Source: Lysobacteraceae bacterium (lineage in GTDB: Bacteria > Pseudomonadota > Gammaproteobacteria > Xanthomonadales > Xanthomonadaceae). Taken from it: 7,723 bases of DNA. The notes beneath the pieces were generated by a model that was given only the letters and a program-made list of their open reading frames with translations, searched no databases and had not been told where the DNA came from. Made by a program: the position numbers and the translations under genes. Below are positions 1-7,097 of this stretch, piece after piece (within the stretch, counting starts at the first letter, position 1; the number at the start of each line of letters is the position of its first letter). The stretch spans positions 1 through 7,723 of the forward strand of contig SEHC01000084.1 in NCBI GenBank assembly GCA_004173415.1, in the 5' to 3' direction.

Positions 1-590
1 AACCAGCGCCTGGCCTGGTACAGGTCGACGCCGAACTTGTTCTCGGACTTGCCGGTGGAGATCTTCTGGTGGGTGCCCGCGTCCACGTCCGGATTGATCC
101 GCACCGCCGCGTGGGCGATGCAACCATGCGCGCGGGCGACGCGTTGCAGGGTTTCCAGCTCGTCCAGCGACTCCACGTTGAAACGGGCCACGCCGGCTTC
201 CAGCGCCAGCGCGATCTCCTCCGCGGTCTTGCCGACCCCGGAGAACACGATCCGCTGCGCGGGGATGCCCGCGCGCAGGCTGCGTTGCATTTCCCCGGCC
301 GAGACGATGTCCGCGCCCAGCCCGGCCTGCGCCATCAGGTGCAGGATCGCCAGGTTGGGGTTGGCCTTGACCGCGAAACAGACCATCGCATCGAGCCCGT
401 GCAGGGCGGCCTGCAACTCATCGATGCGGCTGCGGATGTCGTTGGCCGAATAGGCGTGGAAGGGAGTAGGCAAGGCGGCGCCGAGGGTCGCCAGGGCGAT
501 ACCATCGAAGGATTCCGGCGTCGCGCCGGAGGTTCCTGCCGTCGCGGCAGGGGCAGCACCGCTGGGCGCGGTCCTGGGCTCCAGTGTCAT
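1..590 (-). CDS. lysA: Diaminopimelate decarboxylase (PLP-dependent), 3' part cut by the window edge
   Basis: LysA converts meso-diaminopimelate to L-lysine and CO2 in the cytoplasm, using pyridoxal phosphate. The 196 visible codons hold the N-terminal half of the alanine-racemase-like barrel. CFAVKANPN (residues 71-79) carries the PLP lysine, K75. FSGVGKT follows at 116-122, FNVES at 137-141, and RINPDVDAGTHQKISTGKS (164-182, continuing ENKFG) is a very typical LysA stretch. Family members are about 410-430 residues, so roughly half lies beyond position 1, including the later PLP-phosphate and substrate-binding motifs. The ATG at 590-588 is preceded by GAGGA at 600-596 with a 5-base gap. The first 30 or so residues are an Ala/Pro/Thr-rich extension of no clear function. 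The gene is the third cistron after the TonB receptor, 86 bases downstream. A related decarboxylase (ornithine/arginine type) is possible in principle, but the motif set favours DAP. Family assignment is firm; the catabolic role is inferred from context. Confidence 0.92.
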   Translation of the reverse strand, partial: MTLEPRTAPSGAAPAATAGTSGATPESFDGIALATLGAALPTPFHAYSANDIRSRIDELQAALHGLDAMVCFAVKANPNLAILHLMAQAGLGADIVSAGEMQRSLRAGIPAQRIVFSGVGKTAEEIALALEAGVARFNVESLDELETLQRVARAHGCIAHAAVRINPDVDAGTHQKISTGKSENKFGVDLYQARRW

Positions 591-611
591 GGGTGTCCTC
601 GTGCTGCGGGA

Positions 612-633
612 CCACGCCGGATGCCCGGCGTGG
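612..633 (-). other. Perfect 9-bp stem-loop upstream of lysA
   Basis: The arms CCACGCCGG (612-620) and CCGGCGTGG (625-633) are exact reverse complements around a 4-base loop. The hairpin lies in the receptor-lysA gap, 21 bases before the lysA start codon. No T-run follows on either strand, so it is not a standard intrinsic terminator. It could act as an mRNA-stabilising or partial-attenuation hairpin; that role is inference. Confidence 0.6.
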
Positions 634-642
634 CCGATTCCT

Positions 643-669
643 GCGCGGGCGACCAGAGGCCGCCCGCGC
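643..669 (-). other. Perfect 9-bp stem-loop just after the TonB receptor stop
   Basis: The arms GCGCGGGCG (643-651) and CGCCCGCGC (661-669) are exact reverse complements with a 9-base loop. In the leftward transcript the hairpin begins 7 bases after the receptor stop codon and is followed 9 bases later by the second hairpin (612-633). The position suits protection of the receptor message 3' end or partial termination before lysA. There is no U-tract. Confidence 0.6.
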
Positions 670-676
670 GCTTGCC

Positions 677-3640
677 TCAGAAGTTCCAGGTCACGACCAG
701 TTGCATGTAGCGCGGCGCCTGCCAGACGGTACCCTCCCCGAAGTACGGCATCCGGGTGCCGGCGGTGCTTTCGTAACGCGAATGCACGTTGACTTCGGTC
801 TGGCTGTTCAACACGTTGTACACGGAGAAGCGCGCCTTCAGGTCGACGTCCTCCACCGGCAGGGTCCAGGTCACATTGACGCCCAGATCCCTTACCCATG
901 GCATGCGGCCGAACGCGCCGCGCTCGCTGTACACAAGTTCGCGGTTGATGCTGGAACAATTCGCCACGCACAGCCAGCCCGAGCCGCCACCGCTGAACTC
1001 GCCGGGGCCGAAGCCGCGGTTGTCGTTGGGCCAGCGCACGCCGAAGGCGGTGATCGGACCACCGGAGCGCGCGGAGAACGAGGCGCCGAAGCTCCACATC
1101 TCATTGAGCTTGAAGCTGCCACGCAGCTTGATCTGGTGGCGGAAGTCGTTGAACAGCACGCCATAGCGCTCGTTGACCGCCGGGTGGTCGTAGAACTGCA
1201 CCAGGTTGGTATCGGCGTAGCCGGTATCCGAGTTCACCGGGCCTTCGATATTGCCCTCGCTCTTCGACCAGAGGTAGCTGGCGTTGAACGCCCACTTGTC
1301 ATCCCAGGCGCGGTCCAGCTGGAATTCGACCGCCTTGTACGTGCGCCTGGGCTTCTTGTAGCCGTGGATTTCGCCGCTGCCGGAAGCGATGTAACCGTCC
1401 TGGGACGAGTCGAAGGTGATCCAGTCGTTCGTATCCGGGCACCACAGCGTGTTGACTTCACCCGGGTTGATGATGGGGAAGTCGCCGGAATACCAGGGGC
1501 ATCCCTCCACATGGTTGATGCGCGTGTCCTCCACGGCGCGGTTCACCTTGCGATAGGTGGCGTTGATGCCATACGACCATTCCTGGTTGATCGCCTGCTG
1601 GAATCCCAGGATGTACTCGTCCTGGAAGACCTGCTCCAGGTCACGGGCGACGACGGTGCGGAAGTCGGTGGGCGCCGGGATGTTGCCGTCGTCGTTCACC
1701 GGGCCGATCTGCTGGCCCAGGATCGGCATGAGGTAGGTACCGGCAACGGGGTGGTTCATCTCGGTCCAGCCATCCAGCACGTAGTAGGTATGCTCGTCGG
1801 TAGTGCCGGCGAAATAGTCGGCAAGCTTGTTGGTCAGCGGAATGTAATAGCGGCCCGCATTGCCGAACAGCTTGGTCGTGCCGTCACCCTTCACGTCCCA
1901 GCTGAAGCCCACGCGCGGCGAGATCATGTCGCCGAAATCGGCCTCGGTGAAGGTCACACCCGACGCGTACTTGTTATGGAACTTGTCGGCGCGCAGGCCC
2001 AGGTTCAGGACCAGGTTGGGGGTAACGCTCCAGATGTCTTCCAGATAGATCGCCTGCGCAACGGTGGTGACCGGAGTGCCGGTGACATAGCGACGCGCAT
2101 CGACGATCGCGGTGGTGCCGGCGGGAATGACGGTGCCGTTGAGACTCCCCCCAGCCGTGGCGGCCTGGACCTGGTAGCTCCTGCCGTCGCCCGGGTAGAA
2201 CGTGGATGCGTCGGAGTCCATCACCTCCCTGTCCATCCCGAAGCGCAGCAGGTGGTCGCCCAGCGTCCATTCGAAATCCAGGCGCGCGGCCTCGCGCTTG
2301 TCGAAGCGCGAGTTGTTGCTGACATCGGTCGGGTGGCAGCCTTCCGGAGTGGTTTCCGCGCCGAACCTGGCGGTGTAGTTCCCGGATCGGGTGACGATGC
2401 TGCAATCGCCATCCTGCGCACTGCTGTTTGCCGCACTGCGCTCGTTCACGCCATACATCGCCTTGGCGACGAAGTTGTCGGTGAGATGACCGGTGTAGGT
2501 CAGCGACCAGTTGTCGCCACCGGCCTCGGAAATGCTTTCGCCCTTCAACCTGTCCAGGGTGCCCGCGGCCCAGGTGTAGTTGTAGACCTCGGCCGGGGAT
2601 TCGGACTTGTCGGAGAACGCCAGCAGTTCCAGCAGGTGGTCGTCATTGATGCGCCAGTCGAACTTGGCGCCCCAGAAGTCGTTGTTGCTCTTGGTGAGGA
2701 ACGCGACGTTCGAATCGAAGTCCTTGGGGCTGCTGTCGCGATTCTCGTACATCGCGAAGAAGAACAGCTTGTCCTTCACGATCGGACCCGAGGCCCATAC
2801 GTTGGCCTTGTAGAAGGAATTCGAGTCGCGGCTGGTGTAACTGCGCTCGTCCACCGTGCCGTCGGAATGGAAATGGTCTTCCTTCTCCGACGCCCAGGCC
2901 GCGGGCTCGAACGTGAACTGCACCCCGGACTGGAATTCGTTGCTGCCCGAACGCGTCACCGCATTGATGACGCCGCCGGTGGTGCGCCCGAACTCGGCCG
3001 AATAGCCGCCGGTCTTGACCTGGAATTCCTGGTAGAAGCCGAATGGCACCGACGAGAAACCCTGGCGCCGGTAGGAATCGGTCACGTTCAGGCCGTTGAT
3101 GTAGACGGCGTTCTCGGCCACCGAAGAGCCGCCGAAAGTAAGGCCGCCGAAGGTGGCACCCGAGGCGACCACGCCCGGCGCCAGCAGCGCGACCGAGGCC
3201 AGGCTCTGGTCGACCGGAAGGCGCGCCAGTTCCTCGCGATTGATGTTGGTCGCCGTTTCGGTGGAGCGCACGTCGACCCGGTTCACGATGCGCGAGCCGA
3301 TCACCTGGACCGTATCCAGGTTCACCGCGCCGTCGCTGCTCAGGTTCACCGTGGTGGTGCCGCCCAGCGACACGCTGACGTAAATCGGCTCACCGCTGCC
3401 GGCCACCAGCGTGTAATCCCCCGGCGGCAGCTGCGCCACGCGGTAGGTCCCTTCCTTGCCGACCGTCACCGTACGGCTCAGGCCGGTGGCCGGATTGGTG
3501 ACCGTGACCTGCTCGCCTGCATTGCCGCGCCCGGCCACCGCACCGGTGACGCTCTGCGCCATGGTCATCGGCGCCATCGACCCCAGGCACGCGCCCAGTG
3601 CCAGGCTCAGTGCTGCCTTACGAATGATCCTGCCTTTCAT
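677..3640 (-). CDS. Oar-like TonB-dependent outer-membrane receptor
   Basis: This 987-residue protein is a 22-strand-type outer-membrane transporter driven by TonB. Residues 1-28 are a signal peptide (RK-rich start, hydrophobic core, predicted cut after MA before Q29). Residues about 30-100 form a carboxypeptidase-regulatory-like beta domain, with GKEGTYRVAQLPPGDYTL at 61-78. A TonB-box-like TVQVIGSR sits at 110-117. The plug follows at about 120-235 and contains YINGLNVTDSY, then GGYSAEFGRTTGGVINAVT at 211-229, typical of Oar/CirA-type plugs. The rest is barrel, ending in aromatic VVTWNF, the usual outer-membrane insertion signal. The ATG is preceded by AGGAG (3654-3650) at 9 bases. The six mature cysteines come as three close pairs (413/435, 714/734, 891/895). 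It lies 42 bases after the transglutaminase-like gene, probably in one operon. The ligand cannot be read from sequence; neighbours suggest a peptide or murein fragment. The receptor family is certain; the substrate is inference. Confidence 0.95.
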   Translation of the reverse strand: MKGRIIRKAALSLALGACLGSMAPMTMAQSVTGAVAGRGNAGEQVTVTNPATGLSRTVTVGKEGTYRVAQLPPGDYTLVAGSGEPIYVSVSLGGTTTVNLSSDGAVNLDTVQVIGSRIVNRVDVRSTETATNINREELARLPVDQSLASVALLAPGVVASGATFGGLTFGGSSVAENAVYINGLNVTDSYRRQGFSSVPFGFYQEFQVKTGGYSAEFGRTTGGVINAVTRSGSNEFQSGVQFTFEPAAWASEKEDHFHSDGTVDERSYTSRDSNSFYKANVWASGPIVKDKLFFFAMYENRDSSPKDFDSNVAFLTKSNNDFWGAKFDWRINDDHLLELLAFSDKSESPAEVYNYTWAAGTLDRLKGESISEAGGDNWSLTYTGHLTDNFVAKAMYGVNERSAANSSAQDGDCSIVTRSGNYTARFGAETTPEGCHPTDVSNNSRFDKREAARLDFEWTLGDHLLRFGMDREVMDSDASTFYPGDGRSYQVQAATAGGSLNGTVIPAGTTAIVDARRYVTGTPVTTVAQAIYLEDIWSVTPNLVLNLGLRADKFHNKYASGVTFTEADFGDMISPRVGFSWDVKGDGTTKLFGNAGRYYIPLTNKLADYFAGTTDEHTYYVLDGWTEMNHPVAGTYLMPILGQQIGPVNDDGNIPAPTDFRTVVARDLEQVFQDEYILGFQQAINQEWSYGINATYRKVNRAVEDTRINHVEGCPWYSGDFPIINPGEVNTLWCPDTNDWITFDSSQDGYIASGSGEIHGYKKPRRTYKAVEFQLDRAWDDKWAFNASYLWSKSEGNIEGPVNSDTGYADTNLVQFYDHPAVNERYGVLFNDFRHQIKLRGSFKLNEMWSFGASFSARSGGPITAFGVRWPNDNRGFGPGEFSGGGSGWLCVANCSSINRELVYSERGAFGRMPWVRDLGVNVTWTLPVEDVDLKARFSVYNVLNSQTEVNVHSRYESTAGTRMPYFGEGTVWQAPRYMQLVVTWNF

Positions 3641-3682
3641 CCCCGTTCTCTCCTGCGCAAGTGATGTGATTGCCGCCCGATT

Positions 3683-5188
3683 TCAACGCAGGCCGCCGTC
3701 CAGCGGCAGCCTTTCCCAAGCAAACCCGTAATCCCATTGATCGAAGTACAGGTTGCCCCCCTTCCACTCCGCTTCGCCGCGCTGCAGGTCCACCGTTTCC
3801 GAACGGAAGTGCTGCTTGGCCGGGACGAATTCCCGCGAATAATCGTCGTTGAACGCGATCCGGTACGCGTCCTGCCCGCCGAGGTAGAAGCCGGCGATCT
3901 GCGGATCCGGATCCTCCAGCCGACCGGTGCTGACATCCATCGGCACCCAGCCATACGGCGCCAGGTACAGCGCGCCCCAATCGTGCAGGTTGTCGTAGTC
4001 GCCGTCCGAATAGACCATGCCCGACTGCCAGCGAGCCGGGATGCCGTTGAGCCGCAGCAGGGTGATCAACAGCAGGGTCTGCTGCCCGCAGTCGGCATGC
4101 CCGGCATGCAGCGCGTAGTCGCCGAGGTTGCTGATGGTGGAATACTCGCGTGCGCCGGCCCACGGGATCCGGTCCACTGCCGCGAACAGCTTCTGGGCGA
4201 TGCGGTACGGGTTCTTCTCTTCGCCGACCACCTTGCGCGAGAACTCGCGGATGGCCGGGGTGAAGACCACGTGCGGCGGCCGTGCTTCCAGGAACGGCGC
4301 AAGCTCGGCGGTCGGCGGCGGCGCCACCACCTTGTCCGCATCGATGGCGTGGTACTGCCCGCGGAGCGTGACTTCATAGGTGATGGAGAAGGCGGTCGGT
4401 TCGCCTGCGCGCGCCGGCTTTTCCAGGTACACGGTGCGCTGCAGGGCCGACTCGGGCGCGACCGCATGCACCGCCGGCTGGCTGGACACCAGGCGGAGGT
4501 CTTCCTGCTGACCGGGGATGGCGCGCGGATAGGGGATCCAGGCGCGGACTGTCTCGCCGGCGGGCACTGCATCGGCATCGACGGTCAACGACTGGGTGAC
4601 CCGGATGCGGCGCATCGCAGCCAGCGGGTCGCCGCGCCCGGTCGCCGCATCGCGGACCTGGCGATGGTGGTCGTTGGCCGACTCCATCGGGCCTTCGAGG
4701 AACGGCGCCGGATTGGCGCGACGGGCCCGGGCCTGCGCGCTTAGCCGGAACAGGTTCGAAGGCGCCCGCTTGAAGTACAGCCGGCGCCCGTCGATGTCCT
4801 GTCGCTCGAGCAGGCCCGCCGCATCCCATGCGTCGAATTCAGTGTCGGTCAGGTCGGGTATCTGCTTGCGCAACGCGGCCTTGGCCTGCGCGGCGTCGAG
4901 GGTGAAATCCAGATGGATGCGACGCATGCGCTCGCGCTGGAACAGCAGGTCCGCGCGCGTGGAGGCGTCGAGGTCGTTGGCCAGCAGCCTGGTTGCGATC
5001 AGCCGGTCGGCCTCGGCGAAGCCACCGGCGTCGATGCGGCTGATCGCCTGCTCCAAAGCCGGGTCCACCGGTTCACCGGCGAAGGCGACGGCGCCCGCGA
5101 AAAGCGCGATCATGCAAAGCAGGACGCCCGCCCGGCGCTTCGGCAGCGACGGAATCGGACGCAACGGCGGCAGCCCCTGGACTTGCAT
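3683..5188 (-). CDS. Secreted transglutaminase-like (papain-fold) cysteine enzyme
   Basis: The 501-residue product has a basic start (PKRR) and a hydrophobic segment, VLLCMIALFAGAVAFAG, giving a signal peptide with a likely cut near AFA-G, so it should be periplasmic. A helical region follows. A beta-rich region then resembles transglutaminase N-terminal domains (VRAWIPYPR ... FSITYEVTLRGQYHAI). The C-terminal transglutaminase core has the triad in order: Cys in HADCGQQTLLL (residue 367), His in NLHDWGALYL (402) and Asp in GWVPMDVSTG (418). Bacterial members may crosslink, hydrolyse or deamidate peptides; which applies here is unknown. I chose the ATG at 5188 because AGGG lies 5 bases upstream (5197-5194) and a GGGAGG slightly further. 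An in-frame GTG at 5224 would add 12 residues but falls inside the predicted promoter. It is the first gene of the leftward operon, next to the TonB receptor, suggesting it processes the receptor's ligand. Fold and triad are clear; the substrate is not. Confidence 0.88.
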   Translation of the reverse strand: MQVQGLPPLRPIPSLPKRRAGVLLCMIALFAGAVAFAGEPVDPALEQAISRIDAGGFAEADRLIATRLLANDLDASTRADLLFQRERMRRIHLDFTLDAAQAKAALRKQIPDLTDTEFDAWDAAGLLERQDIDGRRLYFKRAPSNLFRLSAQARARRANPAPFLEGPMESANDHHRQVRDAATGRGDPLAAMRRIRVTQSLTVDADAVPAGETVRAWIPYPRAIPGQQEDLRLVSSQPAVHAVAPESALQRTVYLEKPARAGEPTAFSITYEVTLRGQYHAIDADKVVAPPPTAELAPFLEARPPHVVFTPAIREFSRKVVGEEKNPYRIAQKLFAAVDRIPWAGAREYSTISNLGDYALHAGHADCGQQTLLLITLLRLNGIPARWQSGMVYSDGDYDNLHDWGALYLAPYGWVPMDVSTGRLEDPDPQIAGFYLGGQDAYRIAFNDDYSREFVPAKQHFRSETVDLQRGEAEWKGGNLYFDQWDYGFAWERLPLDGGLR

Positions 5189-5224
5189 CTGATCCCTGCG
5201 CCTCCCCGATTGGCCCAAGCCCAC

Positions 5225-5253
5225 TGTCTATCATGTCGGTGGAGGTGGGTCAA
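5225..5253 (-). promoter_or_regulatory. Candidate sigma-70 promoter for the leftward operon
   Basis: Read on the minus strand, TTGACC (5253-5248, 5 of 6 to the -35 consensus) is separated by exactly 17 bases from TAGACA (5230-5225). TG sits one base before that -10, giving an extended -10 arrangement. The -10 itself matches only 3 of 6. Transcription would begin near 5218, about 30 bases before the ATG at 5188. This places the upstream GTG at 5224 outside the message and supports the shorter start of the transglutaminase-like gene. Confidence 0.4.
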
Positions 5254-5262
5254 TAATTTATT
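5252..5262. promoter_or_regulatory. AT-only palindrome between the divergent promoters (possible operator)
   Basis: AATAA-T-TTATT is a perfect inverted repeat with a one-base centre. It overlaps the end of the leftward -35 and lies just upstream of the rightward -10. An AT-only palindrome stands out in this GC-rich region and could bind a regulator of both units, but 11 bases is short and chance is possible. Confidence 0.2.
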
Positions 5263-5273
5263 CCTCAAAGCTG

Positions 5274-5282
5274 TGGTATAAG
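5274..5282 (+). promoter_or_regulatory. Candidate extended -10 promoter for the NlpC/P60-epimerase unit
   Basis: TGGTATAAG fits the extended -10 form TGnTATAAT with 5 of 6 in the hexamer. No good -35 lies 16-18 bases upstream, which extended -10 promoters tolerate. It lies in the most AT-rich patch of the intergenic region. If used, transcription would start near 5289 and leave a leader of about 315 bases before the ATG at 5606. A closer promoter cannot be excluded, although 5460-5600 shows no convincing -10. Confidence 0.35.
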
Positions 5283-5605
5283 AATCTTGTATTCCTGAGT
5301 CCGCCCGGCGGGCTTTGAACCTGCATCGGCGCGCGACCAAGGGGACTGAGTGATCCGTGCGTTCTGGACCAACCCGGCAACCGGGCAGCGGCGCGACAGC
5401 GACGGCATCCGCATGCCGGCCGCGGTGACCTTGCGGGCCTCCGCGACACACGCCCCGCTCTCCCGTCCCACCTTCCGCCGCCCATTACCTTTCCGGCCCG
5501 ACAGCGCTTTCCTCCGCTCAGGCCGTTGCCGTCGCTCCCGTTTACCCGAGGGGCTGGACGCTGCCTGTCCGCCCGCCTCGATCACGTCTTGCCTGGAGGT
5601 GAAAC
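5283..5605 (+). other. Long untranslated or leader region before the NlpC/P60 gene
   Basis: No recognised gene is present in these 323 bases. There are small perfect hairpins: CCCGG/CCGGG at 5373-5385 with a 3-base loop, and CGGCAT/ATGCCG at 5403-5418 with a 4-base loop. About 5455-5600 is pyrimidine-rich on the plus strand. One open frame (GTG at 5350, stop at 5616, 88 codons) has AGGGG 5 bases upstream and overlaps the next gene's start by 11 bases. Its product is Arg/Pro/Ser-rich with no recognisable domain, so I do not call it a gene. I recognise no known riboswitch consensus. Confidence 0.4.
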
Positions 5606-7024
5606 ATGCGTGCTGACCGGACCCTGCTCGGCCTCGTGCTGCTGTGCCTGGCCGCCCCTGGCGCGCTTGCCGCGCAGACCGCGCAGGTACCGCCTCCGCT
5701 GAACCCCGGCGTACCCGCGCACGGGGTCATCGGCATGGAGGATCCGCGCCGCCTGACCGCGGAATTCTGGATCGACCAGGCCGGCGATGCCGAGCGCGTG
5801 GTGATGAGTCCGGAGGCCATCGACGCGCAGAACCGCAAACTGTTCCGCCTCGATCCTACGATGAACGACCTGGCCGCCCTGCCGGAGTCGCTGGACCGCA
5901 AGCAGGTGCTGCACGACATCGACAAGCTGTCGACCCGGCCAAACAGCCCGCTGTACGACGTCGAGGGCAGGCCCGTGCCCACGGCGACCATCGACGCGCT
6001 GGTCCAGGCACTGGACCGGGCGGCGCTGGCCGAACGCACGCCGCTGCGCTACGGACTGGTGCTCCGCCGCACGGCGCTGCGCAGCTTCCCGACCTCACTG
6101 CGGGTTTTCAGCACCGCAGGCGAGACCGACATCGACCGGTTCCAGGAAAGCGCGCTGTTTCCCGGCACGCCGGTGGCCATCGTCCACCGCAGCGCGGACC
6201 AGGAATGGCTGTGGGTGGTCTCGCCGCGCTACCGCGCCTGGGTCGCCGCCGCGGACATCGTCGAGGGCGACCGGCAGGCCGTGCTCGGCTATGCCGCGCG
6301 CTCGCCCCATCGGGTGATCACCGGGGCCAAGGTCTCGACCGTGTTCACTCGCGAACAACCGGCGCTGTCCGAGCTGCAACTGGACATGGGCGTGCGGGTA
6401 CCGCTGGCCGGCGTGGCCGCCGATGCACTGGTCAACGGACAGCACTCCTATGCTTCCTGGGCGGTCGAGCTGCCGGTGCGCGGGCCGTCGGGTTCGCTGC
6501 TGCTGGCCCCGGCGCTGATCCAGAAGAACCACGACACCAGTGATGCCCACCTGTCCCTGACCCGCGCCAACCTGATCCGCCAGGCCTTCAAGTTCCTCGG
6601 CGAGCGTTACGGCTGGGGACATTCCTACAATGGCCGCGACTGCAGCGGGTTCGTCTCGGAGGTCTATCGCAGCATGGGCGTGGAGCTGCCGCGCAACACC
6701 CGCGACCAGGCCTTCAGCCCGGCCCTGGAGCATGTCAGGTTCGACGGGAACGCCAGCGCGGCAGCGCGCCGCAAGGCGGTCGACAAGCTCGAAGTCGGCG
6801 ACCTGATCTACATCCCCGGCCACGTGATGATGATGATCGGACGCGATGGCGGCGTGCCCTACGTGATCCACGACACCAACGGCGGCAGTTACCTGGGCGC
6901 GGACGGCAAGCTGCGCTCCATGCAGCTCAATTCGGTCTCGGTCACGCCGCTGCTGCCGTTGCGCTTCAGCCGCGAGCATTCCTACGTCGACCGGATCACC
7001 AGCATCGTGCGGATCCGCCCCTGA
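5606..7024 (+). CDS. Secreted SH3-NlpC/P60 peptidase (gamma-D-glutamyl-L-diamino acid endopeptidase-like)
   Basis: Enzymes of this family cut the gamma-D-Glu-meso-DAP bond of murein peptides. The 472-residue product has a signal peptide (residues 1-23, LLGLVLLCLAAPGALAA, no proper lipobox), so it should act in the periplasm. Residues about 30-145 match the helical N-terminal region typical of SH3b-type NlpC/P60 proteins. Two SH3-like segments follow: about 150-225 (VFSTAGETDIDRFQESAL, then WLWVVSPRYRAWVAAADI) and about 230-305. The NlpC/P60 core spans about 318-472. Its catalytic residues are visible: Cys346 in RDCSGFV, His406 in PGHVMMM and His422 in VIHDTNG. LGERYGWGHSYNGRDCSG (331-348) is the classic substrate-site lead-in. 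The ATG has a strong GGAGGTG at 5595-5601. It is the first gene of the rightward unit, 70 bases before the dipeptide epimerase, the same pairing as ykfC-ykfB in Bacillus murein-peptide catabolism, although YkfC is not the same length or location. Family is firm; exact bond specificity is inferred. Confidence 0.93.
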   Translation: MRADRTLLGLVLLCLAAPGALAAQTAQVPPPLNPGVPAHGVIGMEDPRRLTAEFWIDQAGDAERVVMSPEAIDAQNRKLFRLDPTMNDLAALPESLDRKQVLHDIDKLSTRPNSPLYDVEGRPVPTATIDALVQALDRAALAERTPLRYGLVLRRTALRSFPTSLRVFSTAGETDIDRFQESALFPGTPVAIVHRSADQEWLWVVSPRYRAWVAAADIVEGDRQAVLGYAARSPHRVITGAKVSTVFTREQPALSELQLDMGVRVPLAGVAADALVNGQHSYASWAVELPVRGPSGSLLLAPALIQKNHDTSDAHLSLTRANLIRQAFKFLGERYGWGHSYNGRDCSGFVSEVYRSMGVELPRNTRDQAFSPALEHVRFDGNASAAARRKAVDKLEVGDLIYIPGHVMMMIGRDGGVPYVIHDTNGGSYLGADGKLRSMQLNSVSVTPLLPLRFSREHSYVDRITSIVRIRP

Positions 7025-7052
7025 GCGGCCCGGGCGCAACCAGCCAGGACCC

Positions 7053-7097
7053 ATGAAAACCATTCCATGAAGACCAGCCCATGAATACCAGCTCATG
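7053..7097 (+). repeat. Tandem 14-bp repeats forming three ATGA-linked 5-codon mini-ORFs
   Basis: ATG codons fall at 7053, 7067, 7081 and 7095, exactly 14 bases apart, in imperfect copies of ATGAARACCAGCYC. Each of the first three opens a 5-codon frame (MKTIP, MKTSP, MNTSS). Each ends in a TGA that overlaps the next ATG as ATGA; the last overlaps the epimerase start. The only Shine-Dalgarno-like element, AGGA at 7046-7049, precedes the first mini-ORF, with a short 3-base gap. None precedes the epimerase ATG. The chain could couple translation into the epimerase, or it may be a slippage duplication without function. Confidence 0.75.

Noticed and set aside
612..633. Intrinsic terminator after the receptor gene
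   Set aside because: The stem is perfect, but no T-run follows it on either strand, so I list it only as a stem-loop.
584..3664. A 1026-codon open frame on the plus strand
   Set aside because: It is the exact antisense of the TonB receptor gene. The receptor has a signal peptide, domains, a proper ribosome site and a typical C-terminus. The opposite frame is open only because of GC-rich codon bias, and its product is low-complexity Val/Arg/Ala-rich.
3737..4744. A 335-codon open frame on the plus strand
   Set aside because: It is antisense to the transglutaminase-like gene with no domain or ribosome site that I recognise; a codon-bias shadow.
5300..5335. A tRNA T-arm-like stretch on the minus strand (GGTTCAAAGCCCGC)
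   Set aside because: The putative T-stem has a mismatch, and no matching D-arm, anticodon arm or acceptor partner can be found upstream, so there is no tRNA or clear attachment-site remnant.
5265..5585. A 106-codon open frame on the minus strand in the intergenic region
   Set aside because: It is rich in Arg, Lys and Ser, has no recognisable domain, and runs through the predicted rightward promoter.
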